A stretch of 64,000 bases of DNA, from assembly GCA_963695805.1 (NCBI GenBank), contig CAVOHV010000006.1, positions 131,619 to 195,618 on the forward strand, in the 5' to 3' direction. This DNA is from DASUPK01 sp963695805. Lineage in GTDB: Bacteria; Actinomycetota; Thermoleophilia; Solirubrobacterales; 70-9. The notes beneath the pieces were generated by a model. That model searched no databases. It was given only the letters and a program-made list of their open reading frames with translations, and had not been told where the DNA came from. Made by a program: the position numbers and the translations under genes. Shown in pieces: positions 17,940 to 27,466 of this stretch. The first letter of the stretch is position 1; every line of letters begins with the position of its first letter.

Positions 17940-18257
17940 ATGCCAGCACGTCGAGTGCGCAGGAGAAGCGGTCCGAGCCGGATCCGCTGGGACCGGCTCG
18001 GCCGGATCGCACTGGTGCTCGTGCTGTTCCTGGTGCTGGTCTCGTACCTGAACCCGCTGGTGAACCTCATGCAGGCCTGGCAGGGATCCAAGTCGAGCGA
18101 GTCCCAGCTCGCGCAGCTCAAGCAGGAGCGGGTCGACCTGACGAGGCAGCTGCACGAGGTCTCGAGCCCGGCCGCGCTCGAGCGCGAGGCGCGCCGCCTG
18201 GGAATGGTCAAGCCCGGCGAGCACGCCTACATCGTCCACGGCGTCGGCCACGACTGA
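17940..18257 (+). CDS. DivIC/FtsB-like septum protein
   Basis: 105 residues from ATG 17940. Basic cytoplasmic start (RRVRRRSGPSRIRWDRLGR), one membrane helix (IALVLVLFLVLVSYL), then a short coiled coil (SSESQLAQLKQERVDLTRQL) and the typical ending ALEREARRLGMVKPGEHAY. Proteins of this type pair with FtsL/DivIB-like partners in the divisome. Its position next to eno is typical of the family in actinobacteria. Confidence 0.85.
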   Translation: MPARRVRRRSGPSRIRWDRLGRIALVLVLFLVLVSYLNPLVNLMQAWQGSKSSESQLAQLKQERVDLTRQLHEVSSPAALEREARRLGMVKPGEHAYIVHGVGHD

Positions 18258-18310
18258 ACGGCCCTTAAGGAGCCTCCCCTTTAGTCCGCGGATATGATTC
18301 CGCGCTCGCG

Positions 18311-18337
18311 CGCGCGCCATGTGGCTGTGCGCGTTTT
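18311..18337 (+). terminator. Possible terminator after the eno-divIC unit
   Basis: Stem CGCGCGC / GTGCGCG (18311-18317 with 18327-18333, one G-U pair) followed by TTTT. It separates divIC from the membrane-protein operon. Confidence 0.4.
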
Positions 18338-18339
18338 AT

Positions 18340-18379
18340 GCGAGGGGGCCCCGGAGGCGAAGCCGAGGAGCCACCCGTT
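18340..18379 (+). repeat. Small palindromic repeat, family 1, copy F
   Basis: GCGA-GGG-GGCCCC, loop with its own GGC/GCC mini-stem, GGAGCC-A-CCC-GTT. One C-A mismatch in the arm. It ends 14 nt before the start of the four-gene operon. Confidence 0.6.
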
Positions 18380-18393
18380 TTGTTCATGAGCCG

Positions 18394-20652
18394 ATGAGTA
18401 CAAGCCAGTACCTGCTCGGCGCGGCGGAGCTGGCGGTGATCGCAGCCGCTCTCGGCCTAGGCGCCTACCACCTACGAGCCCTGCTCGTCCCAGCCTGGAT
18501 GGGCGCGCTCGCACGCCTCGCGGAGGTGGTGATCGGGCTCTCGATGCTGATCCTGGTCTCCGAGCTGATCGGGGCGCTCGGGCTGTTCAAGGAACTCCCC
18601 CTGGTGCTCGGCAGCGTCGCGGCCGGCCTCGGGACGACCTACTTTGTTCGCCGGAGAGGCCTGCCCCAAGTGCCGAGGACGACGGAGGTCCGCTCGAGCC
18701 CGATCATGTTCGCGATCGGGATCGCGGCCGCGGTCCTCGTCGTCGTCCACTGGGCCCACCCGACCGGCCAGGCGCTCGACCAGGGGATGTACTACCAGGA
18801 CACCACCTGGTACCACATGTCCTTCTCGGCCCGGTTCGACCAGACCGGGCACATCGGGCCGCTCCACTTCACCGATCCGCTCAAGCTGGCGGTCTGGTTC
18901 TACCCGCAGAACTCGGAGCTCCTGCACGGCGTCGGGATCGTCGCGCTCGACACCGACTTCCTCTCGCCCCTGATCAACCTGATGTGGTGCGCGCTCTGCC
19001 TGCTGGCCGCCTGGTGCGTCGGGCGGCCGTACGGGATCGGGGGCGTCACGGTGCTCGGCGCCGCGGTCGTCCTCGACTCCAACATGATGGTCGGCTCGCA
19101 GGCCGGCCAGGGGCCGAACGACGTCATGGGCCTCTTCTTCCTGATGGCGGCGCTCGCGTTCCTGGTGGACGGCGCCGCGAGCGCCCACGCGATCCGTGAG
19201 GCGGCCCGGGCCGGGGTGAGCGGAGGGGCGACCGCAACGGGGCCCCCGGCTCCGGCCCCCGAGGAGACGGGTGAGCTGGGAGTGGTGGAGGACGTGCCTG
19301 TGGAGGGGGATCCGCGGGCCCTCGCCACGGTGGGCGCCGGGCCGCTCTTCATGGCGGGCCTGGCCGCCGGGATCGGGATCGGCACGAAGATCACACTGCT
19401 GGCGACGATCGCCGCTTTCACCGTCGGCGTGGCGATCCTGGGAGGGCGGCAGCACTGGCTGCGCGCCCTCGGCATCTGGCTGGGCGGGGTCGTGATCACC
19501 TCCGGCTTCTGGTACGGGCGCAACTTCGTCTACGCCCTCAACCCGTTCCCCCAGATCCGCAAGATCGGCCCGATCCACCTGCCCGGCCCGGATCAGGTCA
19601 ACCTCTACCCGCGACCGCCCCACAAGCTGAGCGAGTACTACAACGACCCGCTGGTCTGGCAGCACAAGCTCTTTCCCGTGCTGCACGACCGGCTGGGGCC
19701 GCTCTGGCCGGTGATCCTCGCCGTTGTGGTCGTCGCCCTCCTCTGGGCTTTCTTCAAGGGCGGCAGCGCGCTGATGCGGATTCTGGCCGTCACGGGCATG
19801 GTCGCTGGGATCGCCTACATCTTCACGCCGCTGACCGCCTCGGGGAACCCGTACGACCCCAGTGGGTTCGACGCAAACCTGCGCTACGTCTCTCCGGTCC
19901 TCATGGTCGGCTTCCTGCTGCTCCCGCTGATCCCGTGGTTCCGCCACGGGCGGCGCCCCTGGATCCTGATCGGGCTGTTCACCGTCCTGCTGATCCAGGG
20001 GACGGTCATCCAGTCGAACTGGGAGTTCAAGCACCACCTCGCCTCGATCGGGCTGGCCTTCCTGATCGTCGGCGTCCCCGCTCTGCTGGTCGCGGGCTTC
20101 CGCGCGCGCCTCAGCCCGGTGCTGCTCATCTCCTTCGGGCTCGTCATGGCGATCACGGCCCTCGCCCTCGGCCGGGTGCGCGAGAACTACTACCTCGACC
20201 ACCGCTACGTCACCGCCGCGCGACCGCCGCTGGGCGGAGGGTTCCGGGCCTCCCCGGAGTGGCAGCCGCTCCAGGACTGGGGCCGGAAGGCGAGCCATCA
20301 GCGGATCGGAGTGTTCGGCCGGGCCTCCGCGTTCGGTCAGTACTTCTTCTACGGCAATGACCTGAGCAACCACGTCCAGTACCTGGGAGACGAGGGCAAC
20401 CACGGGACCTTCAGGCCGATCTACACCTGCGCGCTCTGGCGGCAGACGATCAACGAGGGCCACTACGACTACGTCGTCACGACGCCGGCTCTGGGAGTGA
20501 TCGAGACAGTGGCGCCGCCGCAGAACCTCTGGACCTCCAAGGATCCGAACGTGCGGACCGTGATCCAGTCCGGCCCCGCCGCGGTCTACAAGATCGACGG
20601 GCCACTCGATCCCTCCACCTGCGCCGAGCTCGGGGACGCGGCGCACGCATGA
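18394..20652 (+). CDS. Multi-pass membrane protein, GT-C-like, paralogue 1 of 4
   Basis: 752 residues from ATG 18394, chosen because the other three paralogues start at the same point relative to the first helix. About 12-13 hydrophobic segments by eye. A conserved external loop follows helix 4: DQGMYYQDTTWYHMSFSARF, LHFTDP, VWFYPQNSELLHG and DFLSPLIN. The C-terminal soluble part has RIGVFGRAS, QYFFYGNDLSNHVQYLG and DYVVTTPAL, and ends in a C-containing GPLDPSTC. An acidic loop around Asp with Tyr-His recalls GT-C glycosyltransferases (PMT/ArnT class), but no named family is certain. Its last 4 nt (ATGA) overlap the next gene. Confidence 0.7.
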   Translation: MSTSQYLLGAAELAVIAAALGLGAYHLRALLVPAWMGALARLAEVVIGLSMLILVSELIGALGLFKELPLVLGSVAAGLGTTYFVRRRGLPQVPRTTEVRSSPIMFAIGIAAAVLVVVHWAHPTGQALDQGMYYQDTTWYHMSFSARFDQTGHIGPLHFTDPLKLAVWFYPQNSELLHGVGIVALDTDFLSPLINLMWCALCLLAAWCVGRPYGIGGVTVLGAAVVLDSNMMVGSQAGQGPNDVMGLFFLMAALAFLVDGAASAHAIREAARAGVSGGATATGPPAPAPEETGELGVVEDVPVEGDPRALATVGAGPLFMAGLAAGIGIGTKITLLATIAAFTVGVAILGGRQHWLRALGIWLGGVVITSGFWYGRNFVYALNPFPQIRKIGPIHLPGPDQVNLYPRPPHKLSEYYNDPLVWQHKLFPVLHDRLGPLWPVILAVVVVALLWAFFKGGSALMRILAVTGMVAGIAYIFTPLTASGNPYDPSGFDANLRYVSPVLMVGFLLLPLIPWFRHGRRPWILIGLFTVLLIQGTVIQSNWEFKHHLASIGLAFLIVGVPALLVAGFRARLSPVLLISFGLVMAITALALGRVRENYYLDHRYVTAARPPLGGGFRASPEWQPLQDWGRKASHQRIGVFGRASAFGQYFFYGNDLSNHVQYLGDEGNHGTFRPIYTCALWRQTINEGHYDYVVTTPALGVIETVAPPQNLWTSKDPNVRTVIQSGPAAVYKIDGPLDPSTCAELGDAAHA

Positions 20653-22916
20653 ACTTCCGCGACTACCTCCAGGGCTCGGTCGAGTTGATCGTGGTCGCTA
20701 CCGCGTTGGCCTACGGAGCCGTCGCGCTGCGCGGCAGGCTGCTGCCCGGATGGTCGGGGGCATCGGCCCGGCTCGCCGAGGTGGTGCTCGGGCTCTCGCT
20801 GCTGGTTGTGACCGCCGAGCTGGTCGGGGTCGTCGGCCTCTACCGGCCCGGCTGGGTGCTGCTCGCGACGATCGTCGTAGGTGTTGGGGTCGGGCTGGCC
20901 CTCAGGCCCCCTCGCCGCGGCATCGCGCTGCCCTCGCCCGCCGTTGCGCCCATCGGGATGGCGGTCGCGGTCGCGGCAGCGCTGCTGGTTGCCGCCCACT
21001 GGGCGATGCCGACCCAGACCGGTCTCGACATCGGCATGTACCTGCCGAACACCACCTGGCACAACGCTCCCTTCGCGGCCCGCTTCGTCCAGGACCACCA
21101 GGTCGGTGCGCTCCACTTCACCGAGGTCCTGAACCTCACGGTCTGGTTCTACCCGCAGAACTCCGAGCTGCTCCATTCGGTCGGTGTCCTCTTCCTCGGC
21201 AACGACTTCCTCTCGCCCCTGATCAACATCGGCTGGATGTCGCTCTGCCTGCTGGCGGCGTGGTCCTTCGCGCGGGCCTATGGCGGCGGCCCGATCGCGG
21301 TTCTGGCAATTGCGCTGGTCCTCGACGCGAACATGCTGCTCCTCTACCAACCGGGCGACGCCAAGAACGACACTGCCGGGCTCTTCTTCCTGCTCGCCGC
21401 GGCGGCGGTCCTCGTCAATGCCGACGCGCAGGCGCGGGTGGCGGCCGGCACCGTGAGACCGATCGCGGGCGGAGCCGGCGCCGCCGGCGTTTCGGAGCGG
21501 GGCTTCTACTCCGGCGCGGGGGTCCGGCCCGTGCTCTCGACAGGTGCGCTCGTCGTCGCCGGCCTGGCCGCGGGACTGGCACTGGGGACCAAGCTCAACC
21601 TCCTCGCGCCGTTCGCCTTCCTGACGCTCGGGGTGATCGCGATCAGCGCCGGCTACCGCTGGCGCGCGACCTGGATCTGGGTCGTGAGCTCGCTCGTCAC
21701 CGGGGGCTTCTGGTTCGCCAGGAACCTGGTGCACGCCGGCAATCCACTTCCCTGGATCGACAAGGGGCCGCTGCCGGGTCCCGACCAGCTCGACATCAAC
21801 ATCCGCCACCCGGCCAACGTCGCGCACTATCTGCTGCCGCCCGACGGCGGCGTGATTCGCCACGACCTGATCCCGGGCCTGCATGACAGCTTCGGCGACC
21901 TCTGGCCGCTGGTGCTTTTGGCCGTGATCGGCGGCTTCCTCCTCGCGATCTTCCGCGGCCGCACCCCCGTGATCCGGATGCTCGGGATCGTCGCGCTGCT
22001 CAGCGGCCTCGCCTACCTCGTGACGCCGCTGACCGCCGCCGGCCCCGAGGGGGACCCGACCGCCTTCACGACCAACCTGCGCTACGCCTCGCCCGCGATC
22101 GGCCTCGGCGCGATGCTCCTCGGCGTCGACGCGGGCCTGCTGCGGCCTCGGGTCCAGCCGTGGCTGCTCGGTGCGCTGGCGATCCTGCTGCTGGTCCAGG
22201 CTGTGCCGATCTGGAATCTCGGCGACGAGTGGGAGAAGGACTTCGTCCTCGGCGCGATCGGGCTCGCCTTCTTCCTGATCCTGGTCCCGGTCGGCCTCGC
22301 ACTCGCCGGACAGCGGGGGGTGCCGGCGCCGATGCTCGCCGGCGCGGCCGCCGTCGGGCTCGCAGCGATCGTGGCGATCGGCTGGCCGAATTCGGACGAC
22401 TACGTCAAGGACCGCTACCAGGCCTCCACCGCCCCGAAGGACTTCCCGGTCGGCATGAAGGCCGCCCTCGCCTGGTTCGACCGCGCCGACCCCCACGACT
22501 CGCGAATCGCCATCGTCGGCGGCCGGCCAGGCTTCAAGCAGTACATCTTCTACGGCGACGACCTCTCCAACTACGTCCAGTACGTGGCAAAACACGGCCC
22601 GCACGGCGCCTACCTGCCGATCGCGAGCGAGGCGGCGCAGGAGAATCGGGACCCGCGTGCTCCCCAACAGTGCCGGGAGTGGGTGATGGCGATCAATGAC
22701 GGCGACTACCACTACGCCGTGATCGGCCCCGACCAGCGCATCCAGTCGCGGCCGCCGGTCGAGGCGACCTGGACGGCAGTGGCCGGCGGGACGAGCATTG
22801 AGACCACCGACGATGTCTCGGTCTTCCGGCTCGACCGCCCGCTGAACCCCGGCGCGTGCGCCACGGTGGAGGTGCGCCCCCCAGGGGCCCCAAACCCGCA
22901 GCCGGCGCATCAGTGA
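20649..22916 (+). CDS. Multi-pass membrane protein, GT-C-like, paralogue 2 of 4
   Basis: 755 residues. It shows the same plan as its neighbours: NFRDYLQGSVELIVV start, loop DIGMYLPNTTWHNAPFAARF with LHFTEV and VWFYPQNSELLHS, then repeated hydrophobic segments. The C-terminal part has RIAIVGGRPGFKQYIFYG and DDLSNYVQYV and ends in RPLNPGAC. The Trp-Tyr-His of paralogue 1 is Trp-His-Asn here. ATG overlaps the stop of paralogue 1 and the gene ends in a GTGA overlap with paralogue 3, so all four are read from one message. Confidence 0.7.
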   Translation: MNFRDYLQGSVELIVVATALAYGAVALRGRLLPGWSGASARLAEVVLGLSLLVVTAELVGVVGLYRPGWVLLATIVVGVGVGLALRPPRRGIALPSPAVAPIGMAVAVAAALLVAAHWAMPTQTGLDIGMYLPNTTWHNAPFAARFVQDHQVGALHFTEVLNLTVWFYPQNSELLHSVGVLFLGNDFLSPLINIGWMSLCLLAAWSFARAYGGGPIAVLAIALVLDANMLLLYQPGDAKNDTAGLFFLLAAAAVLVNADAQARVAAGTVRPIAGGAGAAGVSERGFYSGAGVRPVLSTGALVVAGLAAGLALGTKLNLLAPFAFLTLGVIAISAGYRWRATWIWVVSSLVTGGFWFARNLVHAGNPLPWIDKGPLPGPDQLDINIRHPANVAHYLLPPDGGVIRHDLIPGLHDSFGDLWPLVLLAVIGGFLLAIFRGRTPVIRMLGIVALLSGLAYLVTPLTAAGPEGDPTAFTTNLRYASPAIGLGAMLLGVDAGLLRPRVQPWLLGALAILLLVQAVPIWNLGDEWEKDFVLGAIGLAFFLILVPVGLALAGQRGVPAPMLAGAAAVGLAAIVAIGWPNSDDYVKDRYQASTAPKDFPVGMKAALAWFDRADPHDSRIAIVGGRPGFKQYIFYGDDLSNYVQYVAKHGPHGAYLPIASEAAQENRDPRAPQQCREWVMAINDGDYHYAVIGPDQRIQSRPPVEATWTAVAGGTSIETTDDVSVFRLDRPLNPGACATVEVRPPGAPNPQPAHQ

Positions 22917-25201
22917 GCTTCGGCCACTACCTCTTCGGGGTCATCGGGCTGGCGCTGGTGGCGGTCCCGATGGCGATGGGCGGAGTGCAGCTGCGGCGGC
23001 GGCTGCTGCCGGCCTGGGAGGGCGCCCCGGCACGGCTCGCCGAGGCAATCCTCGCCGTCGCGCTGCTGACGGTCCTGCTCCAGCTCCTCGGCGCCTTCGG
23101 AATCCTCGTCCCCGGAGTGCTGATCCCAACCGCCCTCCTGGTCGGCCTGGGCGTCTACTACGGCGTCCGGGGCGCTTTCCTCGGCCATACGCCGAGTAAA
23201 GCGCCCCGCGCAGGGATCGTCCCGCCGCCGGCCCCGGCGATCCCCCTTCCCCAGATGGTGCTGGCCCTGCTCGCAGCGGCCTTCGTCGCCGCCCACTGGG
23301 CAACGGGCCTCCAGGACGTCTGGGCGCGGGGGATGCTCACCTTCGACACCCTCTGGTACCACGGCCCGTTCGCGGCCCGGATCGCGGACACCGGCTCGGT
23401 CTGGGCGATGCACTTCACCGATCCCCTGTACCTGAACTGGTTCTATCCGGAGAACTCCGAGCTCCTGCACGGCGCCGGGATCGTCCTCTTCGACCGGGAC
23501 CTCTTCTCGCCGTTCGTCAACTTCGGCTGGCTGGGCGTCGCACTGCTGGCGGCATGGTGCATCGGCCGCCCCTACGGCGTCGCCCCCCTGTCCCTGACAG
23601 CCGTGGCAATCGCCATGGACACGGGCCCAATGGTCCCCCGAGAAGCCGGCACCCCCGCCACGGACACGGTCCCGGTGGCGATGCTGTTAGCGGCAGCGGC
23701 GATCCTGATCAACGTCTGGGCGTCCCGAGAGAGGGGGACGTCGAGGGGGGGTCCGGCGGGAACTCCGAGCGAGGCGGCCGTGGGTAATCGAGAGACGAAA
23801 CCGCATCTCCGCCGAGGGTCGCCCGCCGGGCCCCCCCTCGGCGGCCCCCTCCCGCTGGGGGCGATCCTGGTCGCAGGCCTGGCGATCGGCATTGCGCTCG
23901 GCTCGAAGCTGACGATCGCCGGCGTCGCCGTGGCCTTCGCGATCGGCGTCCCGTTCCTCGTCCCGCGCGAGGTCCGCTGGAAGGCCTTCTGGGTGTTCGT
24001 CGCAGGAGTGGCGGCAGTCGCCGGCTTCTGGTTCCTCCGCAACCTGATCCACGCCGGCAACCCGCTCCCCTGGATCCGCCACCTCGGGCCGATCGACCTG
24101 CCTGGCCCGAACCGCGGCCTCGAGGGCCGCACGGACTTCACCGTCGCGCACTACATCTTCTCCAACCCCAGCACCGGCCTCTGGCGGCAGTACTTCCTCA
24201 ACCCGATCGAGAACCTGCTGGGACCGCTCTGGTTCCTGATCCTCGGAGGGGCGTCGGCCGGGGCGATCCTCTCGATCTGGCGACCGCGCTCGCCCGCGGT
24301 CCGGCTCGCGGGGGTGGTGACGATCGTCGCCGCGATCGCGTACGTCTTCACGCCACTGACTGCAGCCGGTCCCGAGGGCCATCCGCTCGCCTTCGGCATC
24401 AACCTGCGCTACCTGATTCCCGGCTTCGCCCTCGGCCTGGCGCTGCTCCCTCTCGAGCCGCGGATCACGCCCGAGCGCCTCCGGCTGCCGCTGATCGCCG
24501 GAGGGCTGATCGCGCTCTTCTTCACCTCCCACTACTCCGACGCCAACGTGGCCTGGGATGGGCCGTTCGCCTCGATCCCTTGGGCTGCCCTGATCGGGAT
24601 GGTCCTGATCGGAGCGCCCGTCGGACTCGCCCTGCTCGCCAGGCGCGGCCCCTGGATGGCGGGAACGGCCGGTGCGGCCCTCGCCCTCGTCATCGCGGGG
24701 GTCGGCTGGGCCCGCCAGGACGACTACTTCGCGCACCGTTACGACCGACCCGAGGACTTCCGCTTCCAGCTCGACAAGGCGGTGCGCTGGGCGAAGCCGA
24801 CCTCGGGGCTGCGCATAGGGGTAGCCGGGACGAGCGGCGCCTACAACCAGTACGGCTTCTACGGCGACGACGTCGACAACTACGTCCAGTACGTCGGCCG
24901 CCACCTCTCCCAGGCCGACTTCCAGGCGATCGAGACCTGCGCTGCCTTCCGCCAGGCCGTCAACGACGGTAACTACGACTACCTGATCACGACACCGGAG
25001 CTCGATCTCAACAACCCGGCGACCGCGAGCCCCTCCCCGGAGCGCGGCTGGGTGAGGAACGACCCCGCCCTCCAAGAGGTCCTGCACGCGGCCCGCGTCT
25101 CGGTCTTCCGGGTCACCGGCCCGCTCGCCCCGGGCGGCTGCACCCAGCTGAACCGGCGCGGTTCGCCGGCCCAACCGGGAGGATCGGCACCGGGGCAGTG
25201 A
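22913..25201 (+). CDS. Multi-pass membrane protein, GT-C-like, paralogue 3 of 4
   Basis: 762 residues from GTG 22913. Conserved loop: ARGMLTFDTLWYHGPFAARI, MHFTDP, LNWFYPENSELLHG. C-terminal part: RIGVAGTSGAYNQYGFYG, DDVDNYVQYV, GPLAPGGC. It differs from its sisters in carrying two palindromic insertions in variable loops: a family-2 repeat at 23169-23207 and an 18-bp-arm inverted repeat at 23743-23839. Both keep the frame and fall between predicted helices. Confidence 0.7.
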   Translation: MSFGHYLFGVIGLALVAVPMAMGGVQLRRRLLPAWEGAPARLAEAILAVALLTVLLQLLGAFGILVPGVLIPTALLVGLGVYYGVRGAFLGHTPSKAPRAGIVPPPAPAIPLPQMVLALLAAAFVAAHWATGLQDVWARGMLTFDTLWYHGPFAARIADTGSVWAMHFTDPLYLNWFYPENSELLHGAGIVLFDRDLFSPFVNFGWLGVALLAAWCIGRPYGVAPLSLTAVAIAMDTGPMVPREAGTPATDTVPVAMLLAAAAILINVWASRERGTSRGGPAGTPSEAAVGNRETKPHLRRGSPAGPPLGGPLPLGAILVAGLAIGIALGSKLTIAGVAVAFAIGVPFLVPREVRWKAFWVFVAGVAAVAGFWFLRNLIHAGNPLPWIRHLGPIDLPGPNRGLEGRTDFTVAHYIFSNPSTGLWRQYFLNPIENLLGPLWFLILGGASAGAILSIWRPRSPAVRLAGVVTIVAAIAYVFTPLTAAGPEGHPLAFGINLRYLIPGFALGLALLPLEPRITPERLRLPLIAGGLIALFFTSHYSDANVAWDGPFASIPWAALIGMVLIGAPVGLALLARRGPWMAGTAGAALALVIAGVGWARQDDYFAHRYDRPEDFRFQLDKAVRWAKPTSGLRIGVAGTSGAYNQYGFYGDDVDNYVQYVGRHLSQADFQAIETCAAFRQAVNDGNYDYLITTPELDLNNPATASPSPERGWVRNDPALQEVLHAARVSVFRVTGPLAPGGCTQLNRRGSPAQPGGSAPGQ
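23169..23207. repeat. Palindromic repeat, family 2, copy 1 (inside paralogue 3)
   Basis: GGGGCGCTTT-cc-TCGGC-catac-GCCGA-gt-AAAGCGCCCC. The outer 10-bp arms and the unpaired gt are shared with 30083-30125, while the inner stem differs but stays paired. Confidence 0.65.
23743..23839. repeat. 18-bp-arm inverted repeat inside paralogue 3
   Basis: Arms gagggggggtccggcggg (23743-23760) and cccgccgggccccccctc (23822-23839) pair at all positions except one G-T wobble, around 61 nt. The coded loop (RGGPAGTPSEAAVG ... RRGSPAGPPLGGP) is of a different length in each paralogue, so this looks like an in-frame insertion. Confidence 0.6.
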
Positions 25202-27429
25202 GCGGCACCGGCGATTACATCCTGGGCACGGTCGGCCTGATCGCGGTCGTGCTGACGATGACGATCGCGGGGAGGACGACACGGCGCGCCGCGCTCCCGG
25301 CTTGGACGGGAGCACCGGCTGTGCTGGCGGACGCGGTGTTCGCGATCGGCTACCTGGTCGTGATCTCGGAGGTGCTCGGGCTCTTCGGGATTCTCGACGG
25401 GGTCCTGCTGGTGAGCGCCTGCCTGATCGTCGGGGGAGGGGCGCTGCGGCTCGAGCCGATGCTGATCCGTGCCGGCAGCCGAGTCGCTCACTGGAGCCAG
25501 GCCGAGGAATCGGATCAGCGCGACGCGCTCCCGGTGAGCCGCCTCGAGCTCGGTGTGGCCGTGGTGATCGCGCTGATCGTCGCGGCGCAGTGGGCCGGGC
25601 CGACTCTCCTCGCCCTCGATCGCGGGATCTACGGCGGCGACTCGCTCTGGTACCACATGCCGCTCGCCGCTCACATCGCCCAGAGCGGGTCCGTCACCTC
25701 GCTGCTCTACACCGACCCGCTCTACCTGAACTGGTTCTATCCGCAGGTCTCGGAGCTGATTCACGCCGGCGGGATCCTGCTCTACGGCAACGACTTCCTC
25801 TCGCCGCTGCTCAACATGGCCTGGCTCGGCCTGGCGCTGTTCGCGGGCTGGTGCATCGGACGCCCTTACGGATCCAGCCCGACCTCGCTCGCCGCCGTGG
25901 CCTCGGTGCTGGCCGCGAACCTGCTGGTCTCGCGCCAGCCCGGCAACGCCAACAACGACGTGGTCGCGATCGCCCTCTTCCTCTCGGCCATCGCGCTGGT
26001 CGTCAACAGCCGCTGGCCGGGGAGGTCGGACGAATCCGGCGGCCCACCCTCCGGGACGCTGATCGTCGCCGGGCTGGCGGCCGGCCTCGCGCTGGGCACC
26101 AAGCTCACAGTGGTTCCGCCGGTCCTCGCCCTCGCTGTGGGGGTGATCTGGATCAGCGGTGCCGGCTATCGGCTGCGTGCCGCCGCCACCTGGATCGGCG
26201 GGATGGTCGTCGGGGGCGGCTACTGGTACGTCCGCAACCTGATCGTTTCGGGCAATCCGTTCCCCTGGCAGGACATCGGGCCGGTCCACCACGCCGAGGC
26301 CCTCCAGGGCCGCCACCCCTACGCGATCGTGCACTACGCCACCGACACCGACGTCTGGGGCAAGTTCTTCACCCCGGCCCTCCACGAGCGGCTGGGCGAA
26401 CTATGGCCCGCCTACCTGGCGCTCGCCGTGATGGGGGTGCTGCTCGTCCTCTGGCGAGGCGGGCGGATGGAGCGGATGCTCGGCGCGGTCGCGCTGCTTT
26501 CGGCAATCGCCTATCTGCTCACTCCTCTCGGGGCCTCCGGGCCCGAGGGGATGCCGGTCGGCTTCCGCCTCAACATCCGGTATCTCGCCCCGGGCCTGAT
26601 CCTGGCGCTCACCCTGATCGCGATCCCGCCGTTCAAGACCGACCGGGAGGTCTGGCGGCTGGGCAGCATCCAGCGCGCCTGGAGGCTCGGGATGCTGGCG
26701 GTGTTCGCCGTCCTGGTGGTGGTCAGCGCCGGGGCGATCGGGGCGATCGACACCGATCGCATCCCCGGAACGGCCGTGATCGCGCTCGCGCTGGTCGGCG
26801 TGCCGCTCGGCCTCGTCTTCCTGTCCCGCCGCGGCCTGGCCACCGTTCCGCTCGCGGGCATCGGCGCGGTCGCGCTGGTCGCGCTTGCGGTGGGCGGACG
26901 CTTCGTCCAGGATCACTATCTCGACGAGCGCTATTCCTCGACCGCGCCCGACTACCCGAAGACCGACCAGCCCGCCGTCGAGCTCGGCCAGGGCCTCGGC
27001 GCCGCCTACGACTGGGCGAGGGGAACCCAACACCTGAAGATCGGGCTGTCCGGGACGATGGGGGCGCTCTTCCAGTACGGGCTCTGGGGCGGGAACTCGA
27101 ACAACGACGTTCGATACATCGGCGAGCACGGGCCGCGCGGCTCATTCAACGAGATCCCGAGCTGCCCGGAGTGGATCGGCGCCCTCAACGACGGGGCGTA
27201 TGACTACGTGATCACGACGCCGACCTACCACCAGGACGACCCGGCTGCCGACACCGTGCCCGTCCAGCGCGACTGGATCTCCCGCTCTAGCAACGTCACG
27301 CGGGTCGCGGGCGCGAACCTAGTCGACGTCTGGAAGATCACCGGTCCGCTCGACCCGCTCGCCTGTGCGGCGCCCGCGGGCGCTGCACCCTCCGGGGGCA
27401 CCCCGTTACCGAGTGTGACCGGCGAGTAG
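25198..27429 (+). CDS. Multi-pass membrane protein, GT-C-like, paralogue 4 of 4
   Basis: 743 residues from GTG 25198 (SGTGDYILGTVGLIAVV). Conserved loop: DRGIYGGDSLWYHMPLAAHI, LYTDPLYLNWFYPQVSELIH. C-terminal part: KIGLSGTMGALFQYGLWG, DVRYIGEHG, DYVITTPTY and GPLDPLAC. It is the most divergent at the Ser-Glu-Leu motif (QVSELIH versus QNSELLH). It ends the four-gene operon; the next gene starts 38 nt later on the same strand. Confidence 0.7.
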   Translation: MSGTGDYILGTVGLIAVVLTMTIAGRTTRRAALPAWTGAPAVLADAVFAIGYLVVISEVLGLFGILDGVLLVSACLIVGGGALRLEPMLIRAGSRVAHWSQAEESDQRDALPVSRLELGVAVVIALIVAAQWAGPTLLALDRGIYGGDSLWYHMPLAAHIAQSGSVTSLLYTDPLYLNWFYPQVSELIHAGGILLYGNDFLSPLLNMAWLGLALFAGWCIGRPYGSSPTSLAAVASVLAANLLVSRQPGNANNDVVAIALFLSAIALVVNSRWPGRSDESGGPPSGTLIVAGLAAGLALGTKLTVVPPVLALAVGVIWISGAGYRLRAAATWIGGMVVGGGYWYVRNLIVSGNPFPWQDIGPVHHAEALQGRHPYAIVHYATDTDVWGKFFTPALHERLGELWPAYLALAVMGVLLVLWRGGRMERMLGAVALLSAIAYLLTPLGASGPEGMPVGFRLNIRYLAPGLILALTLIAIPPFKTDREVWRLGSIQRAWRLGMLAVFAVLVVVSAGAIGAIDTDRIPGTAVIALALVGVPLGLVFLSRRGLATVPLAGIGAVALVALAVGGRFVQDHYLDERYSSTAPDYPKTDQPAVELGQGLGAAYDWARGTQHLKIGLSGTMGALFQYGLWGGNSNNDVRYIGEHGPRGSFNEIPSCPEWIGALNDGAYDYVITTPTYHQDDPAADTVPVQRDWISRSSNVTRVAGANLVDVWKITGPLDPLACAAPAGAAPSGGTPLPSVTGE

Positions 27430-27466
27430 CGGGCGCCTCCCGGAAGCCCGTGCTACCCCTTAGGGG

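Noticed and set aside
18472..22910. Two very long minus-strand open frames (724 and 774 codons) opposite the membrane-protein genes
   Set aside because: They are shadows of GC-rich codon bias: their protein is Arg/Asp/Glu/His-rich without hydrophobic pattern or motifs, while the plus strand gives four matching paralogues.
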